Origin: Paraconiothyrium sp. Pb-2020
Lineage: Eukaryota > Ascomycota > Dothideomycetes > Pleosporales > Didymosphaeriaceae
DNA: 64,000 nucleotides
Direction: 5' to 3'
NCBI GenBank assembly: GCA_022419385.1
Contig: JAJUBI010000004.1
Span: 4,197,286-4,261,285 of the forward strand
The notes below the pieces were generated by a model. It worked only from the letters and a program-made list of their open reading frames with translations, was not told the DNA's origin and did not search any database. A program made the translations under genes and the position numbers. How positions within the stretch are numbered: position 1 is the first letter of the stretch; each line of letters begins with the position of its first letter. Below are positions 57,213 through 64,000 of the stretch, piece after piece.

Positions 57213-58042
57213 AATGATCGGAGATTGTGTGTTTCGAAAAGGCGAGCAACTAGAGATATATGTGTGGGTAAGTGTAGAATCGTGGGCGCAGTAGGTATTG
57301 ATATATGGTTCAGCTCCGTAACCTGTCCGTCCGCTTTGTTATCGGACAAGTGCGCAGGCAGTCCTCTTAAGACGTTAAATCCGCGCTTGGCGACACAGAA
57401 ATACCGTCAAAGTAGAATGTCGGACTTAGTATTAGCCCGACTCCTTCGGAAAAACCGACTGTACGCGAATGCGATCGCTCAGCCTCCCTTCACTCTGCGC
57501 AGCACAATTGACTTCAGGTACGTCATCTCGACAACTGGAGATCGGCGCCGCAAACTCACCCGGCAAGCGCGACCCTGAGGCTTGGCACGGGCACGGGCAC
57601 GGGCCAATGAGCGCCATCCCTCCTACGTTGTTGTCGCAACACCTTCACCCTTACCTTCTTCGGACTCGCCTGGTGCATAAGCACCTCTTGAACGACAAAT
57701 ATTGGAATGAAATGCTGACTTGATTGCGCTGCTCGCTTGTATGAAACCAACGCGTATGTTGCTCTTCATCGTCGACACTTCGGCCACCTCGCATCGTGCG
57801 AGTGATATCTTGGAGCTTGCCGCATGCTAAAAAAGTTGGGCCTTCCAATCGCCTTATTGCCTTTACTTCTAAAAGCGCGGTGCGTCAGCTGGGTCCTTAA
57901 ATTTGATCCTCGTGTGTAGATTGGACCACTCCACGCATCCCTCGACCCCATACCGCAAGAAAACCATATCTGGGTACGAGCCGCACAAGACTTGTGAACT
58001 GCCTAGCTCATCGAAGCAGATAACATGTGCTTCTGATCCAGC
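57213..58042. promoter_or_regulatory. divergent intergenic region, lipase / rex3
   Basis: 830 bp between head-to-head ATGs. A CACGGG triple repeat occurs at about 57583-57602. No further element assigned. Confidence 0.45.
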
Positions 58043-60076
58043 ATGTGGCCGTCCACGTTCAGCATTTTCAAAGGTCAGACTTGCCCTTCGGGTGACACTT
58101 GCAAGCTTCCAAATTGCTTGTTCTCTCACAAGCAGTCGACTACGCCAGCGGGCAGTCCGACACCTAGTCATAGAGAGCTTTCAAGCAACGGCCAACCGCC
58201 TGCTAAACGTTTGAGGGTTAACGGTGATGCGGTACAATCCACTGCGCAAGCTGAAGCTACCTTCAACAAAGCAGTCGATCCGCCTGTATTCACAGGACTC
58301 CGTGTTTCAACACCAATCTCCAAATCAACTTCTACACCCTCTAAGCAAGGAGCTGGTGTTTCTCAAGCTCCCACTCAGACTCCGACTAATGTCAAAACCA
58401 ATCATGTACTCCCTCGAACGGCAACAAAACCAGTCTCCCCCCCACCAAGCAAAGCTAGTGCAGAGGCTAAGCCACAGCCTGAAAAGGAGGTGAGTCTGTT
58501 TCCCCGGAAAATGCAGAATGAACCAGCGTCTTTTCCGGCCAGGCTAGCTCGACTCAAGATGCTGCACGACTTCATGGTTCCTTTCAACAGCAAATTACTT
58601 TCAGCAAAGAACCCGGCAACGAAAGCTCTCCACTTGTCTGCGAATCAGCTGAGAAAGCTTGCTGTAGATGAGGAGGCAAATATAGCTATTGAACATCGCG
58701 CCATATATGACAATGTCATCAAGCATCGCATAGCTGCTTATAAAAAAATGACCCAAGAAGACTGGGTCAAAGCCCGGAGAGAGGCAATTGGGAAAGAGCA
58801 TGAAGTGGTTCCAAAGAAGCCACCGCCGAAAAAGGTCGAGACTGGCATGGCTTTAAAGGAAGAAGTAATCTTTCTATCGACGATGCTTGCTCCACAAGCT
58901 AGCTTAGAAGCCCACGGCTTCGTTACCCAGAGCCCATCCGATGCCGAAATCGAAGACTGTAAGCAGACACAGATAGTCTCAGATTTCTGGGAAGTGTGTG
59001 ATCGATGTGGAACTCGCTTTCAGGCATTCCCAGAGCGAAGAGAGAAAGATGGCGCCTTGACTACAGGTGGCAAATGTCGGTACCACTGGGGCAAGAAAGT
59101 GTGGCCCAAGCGAGAGAAGGGGAAAGACCCAGAGCCTGCCAAATACTCCTGCTGCAACGAGTCGATAGGTTCAGACGGCTGCACTGAAAGCGACACCCAT
59201 GTTTACAAGTTCACCGATGTGAAGCGCATGTCTCTTGTCATGCCGTTCATCAAAACTCCCGAGAACGACAAGGTTGAGCCAAATACTGCGGTTTGTTTCG
59301 ATTGCGAGATGGGCTATACAACACAGGGATTTGAGCTTCTTCGGCTTACTGTCATCTCTTGGCCTAGCCACAGGCCGCTCATCGATGTTCTAGTACGGCC
59401 ACTAGGGTTCATTCTCGATCTCAACACCCAGTGGTCGGGGGTTACCATGGACCAGTTTATCAACGCGAAGCCATACGACCCGGCCAACCCGAAGCCCAAG
59501 CGTACGGACCTGCGTATAGTCGAATCACCATACGCCGCACGTGAGCTCTTTCTCGCCCACGTATCTCCCACGACGCCTGTGCTCGGTCACGCTCTCGAAA
59601 ACGATCTGAACGTCATACGTTTAATCCATCCTACCATTGTCGACACCGCCATCCTCTATCCTACGAGGTCTGGTCTTCCATACCGACACAGTCTCAAGAC
59701 ACTTGCCAAACAGTGGCTCGACATAAACATACAGCAAGGCGGCGCGTCTGGCCATGATAGCTACGAGGACGCGAGGACAACGGGCGAACTGGTTAGATCC
59801 AAGGTGGGCCATCAATGGAAGAAGCTGAAGGATGAAGGCTGGACTATCCGAGAGGACGGTGTGTATCCCCCGCTACCTGTAGGTTTGCCTCCACCGTCCG
59901 TAGCGGCGGCCCCGTCAATGATTCCGCCGCCGAGTATGAGAAGTACCAGCGACGGCATGGCTACGAAGCGAAAGCTAGAAACATATGAAGACGACGATTT
60001 GGAGGAACCGTTGAATGTCAACGATGGCACCGCCACGCAGCAGCTTGTGCTTTATGAAGACGACAACCTCGACTAG
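58043..60076 (+). CDS. rex3: RNA exonuclease 3, DEDDh 3'-5' exoribonuclease
   Basis: 677 residues, single exon. N-terminus has a CCCH zinc finger with spacing C-x5-C-x4-C-x3-H (CPSGDTCKLPNCLFSH), followed by a disordered Ser/Thr/Pro region and a helical domain (LKMLHDFMVPFNSKLL). A second zinc-binding stretch (CDRCGTRF...CRYHWGKK...SCC) precedes the exonuclease. The exonuclease motifs are complete: CFDCEMGYTT (Exo I, Asp and Glu), GHALENDLNVIRL (Exo II, Asp), and HDSYEDARTT (Exo III, His and Asp). In yeast, Rex3 trims the 3' ends of structured RNAs such as RNase MRP RNA; the same role is inferred here. Confidence 0.93.
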   Translation: MWPSTFSIFKGQTCPSGDTCKLPNCLFSHKQSTTPAGSPTPSHRELSSNGQPPAKRLRVNGDAVQSTAQAEATFNKAVDPPVFTGLRVSTPISKSTSTPSKQGAGVSQAPTQTPTNVKTNHVLPRTATKPVSPPPSKASAEAKPQPEKEVSLFPRKMQNEPASFPARLARLKMLHDFMVPFNSKLLSAKNPATKALHLSANQLRKLAVDEEANIAIEHRAIYDNVIKHRIAAYKKMTQEDWVKARREAIGKEHEVVPKKPPPKKVETGMALKEEVIFLSTMLAPQASLEAHGFVTQSPSDAEIEDCKQTQIVSDFWEVCDRCGTRFQAFPERREKDGALTTGGKCRYHWGKKVWPKREKGKDPEPAKYSCCNESIGSDGCTESDTHVYKFTDVKRMSLVMPFIKTPENDKVEPNTAVCFDCEMGYTTQGFELLRLTVISWPSHRPLIDVLVRPLGFILDLNTQWSGVTMDQFINAKPYDPANPKPKRTDLRIVESPYAARELFLAHVSPTTPVLGHALENDLNVIRLIHPTIVDTAILYPTRSGLPYRHSLKTLAKQWLDINIQQGGASGHDSYEDARTTGELVRSKVGHQWKKLKDEGWTIREDGVYPPLPVGLPPPSVAAAPSMIPPPSMRSTSDGMATKRKLETYEDDDLEEPLNVNDGTATQQLVLYEDDNLD

Positions 60077-60603
60077 CCGATATGTTAGCGGCGTTAGAAG
60101 ATGGTGTTTGCAGATGGTAGTACATGAGATCTGGCGTGTTGCAGTGGGGTGCTATCGTGGCGTACTTTTGAGCCCGCACGACGATGGGTTGGTCGCGACT
60201 TTGCATACAAGAATGGAACTGTTCACATGCTGTCTAAATATCCGTGACCTAGAGTGAAATCTCATATTGCCCGCATTACTGGCTCGGCTTGGTCTGGGGC
60301 GGACTGAAGTTGCAAGCGATCTCGCACAATGATTCAACGGAACAGGTTGGGCATGTTTTCTACATGCAGGTACCACTGCACGAAAGCAGCTCTACGGAAC
60401 GCCCCGATTGTCTGGACTGGACCACCGCGGAGGGAAAGAAAGCGCAAGGGCGTGCCTGCCGGCTCCACCGGTACGCGTCACTGGCCGTTTGGTAGCTAGT
60501 GTACCACGAGCCTCAATTCACATTGACGCGGGAATGCAATTGCGCGTCCGCCTCCACTCAAATTCTCTTCCTTTCGTGCTTGCACGCCGTCTCTATGTAG
60601 ACA
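60077..60603. other. intergenic, 527 bp
   Basis: rex3 3' flank and promoter of the DUF3431 gene. No gene seen. Confidence 0.45.
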
Positions 60604-62077
60604 ATGTCCTTCTACAGGCGTCCTTCGGGGCGAACCGCAGCCCTTGTCCTGCTCACATGGCTCTTGGTTGCGTTAGTGCTACACCTGCGGGCGGAACGCT
60701 CGAGACAACTCTCGACCCACGACACTGTCGCCTCCACCACGCACGATTCCGATACAACACGCCTTCTGCTCGGCGCAGCGAGCGCAAAATCCAAGACAAG
60801 CGCTGCAGTCGAAACGTCCAACGAACATGCTGCAAATAGTACCAGACGCACTGCGGTGGTCGTCGCAAGAACGGGGACGGAAGATGCGACGTGGCTCGAC
60901 GATTACTTCCCGCACTGGGAGAAGAACATTTACAGCGTGGACGACCAGAAGACGAATCTGAGAATCCCCAAAAACAAAGGCAGAGAAAGCATGGTGTACT
61001 TGAGGTGAGTGGTGGTCCTCGTATCTACTTTAATAAGCGGCTGGCGTCTGCATGGGGCAGTTCCTTCGGAAGCGTGGGGTGCTGATCCTATCGGGTGCTG
61101 GTTGGATTCCCGAACTTTGCAAGCAATCGCGCACTGATGATCAACAGCGCGTTCGAATGTCGAATGCTGACAACTTCACAGCTATATAATAGACCATTAC
61201 GACCGCCTCCCCGATAACGTTCTCTTCCTGCACCCGAGCCGATACCAGTGGCACAACGATGACCCAGATTATGATGGGGTGCCAATGCTGCGCCATTTTC
61301 AAATGCCATACTTAGAACAGGAGGGTTACGTCAACATCCGATGCGCATGGCTTCTTGGCTGCCCGAGCGAGATCATGCCGCTGGCAGAAGAAGGGGAACA
61401 TAGAGAGCAAGTTCATGCGGGAGGTGACTACAAGAAAGCATTCCAAGTGCTCTTTCCCGGAGAAGCTGTGCCGAAGTTCGTGGGCGTTAGCTGCTGTGCG
61501 CAGTTCGCAGCTACAAAAGAAAAGATAAGAGAGAGGAGGAAGAGTGACTACGAGAGGTATAGGAAGTGGCTACTGGAGACGGATTTGGAAGACAGCATCT
61601 CTGGGAGGGTCATGGAATACACATGGCACAGTACGTCACCCCTCTTGCAATGCTGGCATGCACAACGTTGGGCGTCGTACACCGATCCGCCGTGGATGCC
61701 CAAGCCTTTTCTCTGACAATACTATGCACCGATCATGGGACTGGCTCCTGTATCAGGCTGAAGGACGATGTGGCGCGTCATCGGTAGACGTTTGCAACGT
61801 TGTTCATCGACAATGACGCCCTTGGCTTGATCATCTGCTACCTTGGCTTGATTACCTGCTAACTAGTCCTCTAGTGATATTCGGAAAAGAACCAGTCCAT
61901 TGTCCTTCGGTACAAGCCTGTTACTGTAAGGTTTTCGGTCTATGCAACCTTGATTGCGAAGATGAGGGGGGCTGCCAGGATCGATACATACTGCCCCCGT
62001 TTGCGACGCTTCCGGAAGGATGGCCGTACATTGGATGGGACCAGGGACCTAGAGAACGTGCCGGTCCAGAGGACTGA
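60604..62077 (+). CDS. DUF3431 family type-II membrane protein
   Basis: Exons 60604-61004, 61182-61630 and 61875-62077 give 350 residues. A short basic N-terminus and one hydrophobic helix (AALVLLTWLLVALVLHL) mark a type-II membrane or secretory protein, followed by a Ser/Thr stem. The DUF3431 domain is clear: DATWLDDYFPHWEKNIYSVDD, KNKGRESMVYL-SYIIDHYD, FLHPSRYQWHNDDPDYDG, YVNIRCAWLLGCPSE, FVGVSCCAQFAATKEKI, and SGRVMEYTWH-MIFGKEPVHCP. The family is related by fold to glycosyltransferases, but activity is unproven. Introns of 177 and 244 nt are much longer than others in the window; the second holds a 21-bp tandem duplication. Confidence 0.9.
61820..61861 (+). repeat. 21-bp tandem duplication at an intron 3' end
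   Basis: CCTTGGCTTGATCATCTGCTA (61820-61840, 21 nt, of which 20 are CCTTGGCTTGATCATCTGCT) is directly followed by a copy differing at two neighbouring positions (61841-61861). The second copy runs into GCTAAC, the likely branch site, 12 nt before the acceptor of intron 2 of the DUF3431 gene. Confidence 0.8.
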
Positions 62078-63467
62078 TGGTACTCGAAGTGTGAGCTGTC
62101 GTGCATATGTTTGCCTCAGGAATGGCTTTCTACGCCTCTCGGATTCTCGCGATCGAATCAGAGCCTATACCAGTACCGAGACCACGAGCATCACACGCGT
62201 TTCGTACCACATTTGACGAAATGGCGTAGTCCGTTCCACTGCGCCCCACGCCCCCGCAGATACGCGAAGGACGACATGGTTCGATTATTGAAATCGCACG
62301 TATATGCAGACATCGAGCTTGCACTGCATCGGTAAGAATTCCCCAGCTTCGCTATTCGCCAATTCCTTAGAGCAAGTGGGGAAGCATGCAGGTTCAGTAT
62401 GAATGTCGGCGGGAAAATGCTTGAATGGTCTCATAACCCTCGCAATCAAAGAAGAGACATTCTCCGGAAACGGCAGTACACCATCGATCGTATATGTACC
62501 TTATCATTAGCGACCAGGAGTACTACCAGTCAAGATCTCTTATAGGTGGGATGCGTGCAAAGAGACCGCGAGGCTGCAGAATTGATGTGGCAGATCTTTG
62601 TGTCTGGATGCACAAGGCTGAGGCACACCCATGCTTAATCTATCTGTCCCAAGCCCGGGAAATGATATCCGCTGTTCATAGAATGGACGCAAGAACACCG
62701 CCTGCAATCCTATCTTAGTGGGTGAGATTAGTTAAGGTCACAAGACATGATGTTGACCTTGCAGAGCCGCATGTCTTGGCAAGGAATGTTGCCGAGAAGG
62801 CTAACATCACACGGCGTCACATGGGCGCTGGGGTAAGAGTTTACCGGGGCTATTCCTTACCCAATCGAAGCATCACCGTCTCAGCCGCATAACCCACATT
62901 CGGTCCCGTCCCCGCGTGACAACAAGTTTTGCATATGTCTCTGTTGTTAGGCCTACTCCTTCGCCTTGCTTTACGTTCCTAAGGCATTAATGTCATTGGA
63001 CACACAGAGCCGCATGGACGACTCAAAAACCATAATGGCCGTTTCCGGACACAGCCCCTTGCTTTACATCGCAGCCTTGTGTAACTTGCCCCGGTTCCCT
63101 AAAGACGGCAGAGACTGTTTAGCATTGTCCGACCCGAAACCTTTGTAACGATATACAGCCTAGTGTTTTCTCGTCCCTCCTAGAGACCGACAGAGCCGCA
63201 TGCCTTTGAGCATTAAGTAGTCCCCCCATGTTTGTCTCTAGCCGACCTCACCAGCAATCAGTCAGCCTTACCCCTCATCCACCAATCATTATGCTCCAGC
63301 TTTGCCTTGCTTATGCTTTGTTCTATTCGTCAAAAGCCAATTACCATAGCATCTTCTCGCTGACGTTAGGAGGCTCCTTCTCTTTTTGAGCTGCTTACTA
63401 CTATACTGCAGCTCCCCCTCACAATCTTCCATGATCACACCTTACTACCAGCTTCAACTCCGAATTC
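62078..63467. other. intergenic, 1.4 kb, with a three-copy 12-mer
   Basis: No gene supported. It holds the DUF3431 3' flank and the promoter/leader of the F-box gene. The word CAGAGCCGCATG occurs at 62762, 63005 and 63191 (listed separately). The last 200 bases are C/T-rich. Confidence 0.5.
62762..63202 (+). repeat. three copies of CAGAGCCGCATG upstream of F-box gene
   Basis: Exact 12-mers at 62762-62773, 63005-63016 and 63191-63202, all in the same orientation, spaced 243 and 186 bp. Flanks share a little (ATGTT/ATGTC upstream of the first two) but are otherwise different. Could be a regulator-binding site or the remains of a repeat unit. Confidence 0.65.
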
Positions 63468-64000
63468 ATGCGGGTCACGTTGGACCGGCTCCCTTTCGAC
63501 GTGCTTTTCTACGTCACGTCCCATCTAGGATTCGATGATATTGTCAGGCTCGCACACACTTGCCGGCAGTTTCGAACGTTACTTCAAGAGAATGGCGTTT
63601 GCAGAAAGGCAATTGAGGTAAACCAACAATGACGAAATTCCGACCGAAAGCAATCTGATATGGTGCAGGCTGAATTCCGCTATACGAAAGAAGCACTTTT
63701 GGCCCAAGAACAGTACATTTCCTATTGCGATGCATTTAGCCATATACAAGACAGAAGAGATGCTTTCTCTAACGCACACCCTTTTTCAGCTCGCATCCTC
63801 GGGAAAGCCAACGACTTCCGTTACCGAAAAGGCATGTTATGCATACTTGAAGGCAACACCATTCGTGTGTCCGATGCCCACATGCAGGAAGAGGAAGTCA
63901 CAATTGACCTCTCGGCTATTGAGCATTCTCTTACGGAGTCTTTTTCATCTTCAAGCGATACGAAGCTCTCTTTGTTGTATTACGGCCATAATATTGTTAC
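63468..64000 (+). CDS. F-box protein, truncated by the window end
   Basis: Exon 1 63468-63617 and exon 2 from 63669 to the window end; the 51-nt intron has clean GTAAAC...GCAG ends. The N-terminus VTLDRLPFDVLFYVTSHLGF and HTCRQFRTLLQ are a canonical F-box, which binds Skp1 in SCF ubiquitin ligases. Downstream sequence (ARILGKANDFRYRKGMLCI) begins a probable beta-rich substrate domain, but only about 160 residues are visible and no repeat type can be named. No stop codon within the window. Confidence 0.8.

Overview
The window is nuclear DNA of a filamentous ascomycete (Pezizomycotina). Short introns of about 46-68 nt with GT...AG ends and CTAAC/CTGAC-type branch sites interrupt most genes, and the gene set is typically filamentous: NsdD-type GATA factor, C2-less phospholipase D, DUF3431 protein, Dsc1, cyanase, Zn2Cys6 regulator and small secreted proteins. 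The flavour is Dothideomycetes, but the sequence alone does not prove the class. There is no prokaryotic operon structure. I found no rRNA, tRNA, CRISPR array or intact transposon.

Layout. 1-8.5 kb: glutamate-cysteine ligase (minus, 7 exons) and an NsdD-like GATA regulator (minus, 5 exons), separated by 3.7 kb without a gene. 8.5-15.1 kb: a 6.7-kb gene-free tract upstream of the GATA gene. 15-30 kb: an accessory-looking stretch with a small membrane-anchored Cys-rich protein, two small secreted proteins, a Zn2Cys6 factor, a GFA-domain protein, an F-box-like protein, a tandem pair of diverged RING-H2 genes and AT-rich spacers carrying a decayed 21-bp repeat. 30-64 kb: dense conserved genes. 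These are phospholipase D, cyanase, a C2H2 protein, a rhomboid protease, the Dsc1 E3-ligase subunit, mitofusin Fzo1, ESCRT-III Vps2/Did4, a PP2C phosphatase, AMPK gamma Snf4, an FAD monooxygenase, a DUF676 lipase, the RNA exonuclease Rex3, a DUF3431 protein and an F-box protein cut by the window end.

How they fit together. There is no dedicated biosynthetic cluster. Several neighbours share cell-biological themes: the rhomboid and Dsc1 are convergent neighbours, and both families serve ER/Golgi membrane-protein processing in fungi; Fzo1 and Vps2 share a short divergent promoter; PP2C and Snf4 are adjacent signalling genes. Splicing was reconstructed by hand from frame, splice sites and family conservation. 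For the multi-exon genes whose exon boundaries I worked out, the exon lengths sum to whole codons, except for dsc1. The dsc1 gene shows two apparent one-base losses flanking an intron, the clearest anomaly in the window.

Non-coding signals worth checking: a 17-nt near-perfect inverted repeat at 14.3 kb, a three-copy 12-mer upstream of the last gene, a tandem duplication at the 3' end of a long intron, nested hairpins at 11.6 kb and a 162-nt stop-free intron in the phospholipase D gene. I see no convincing wholly new system.
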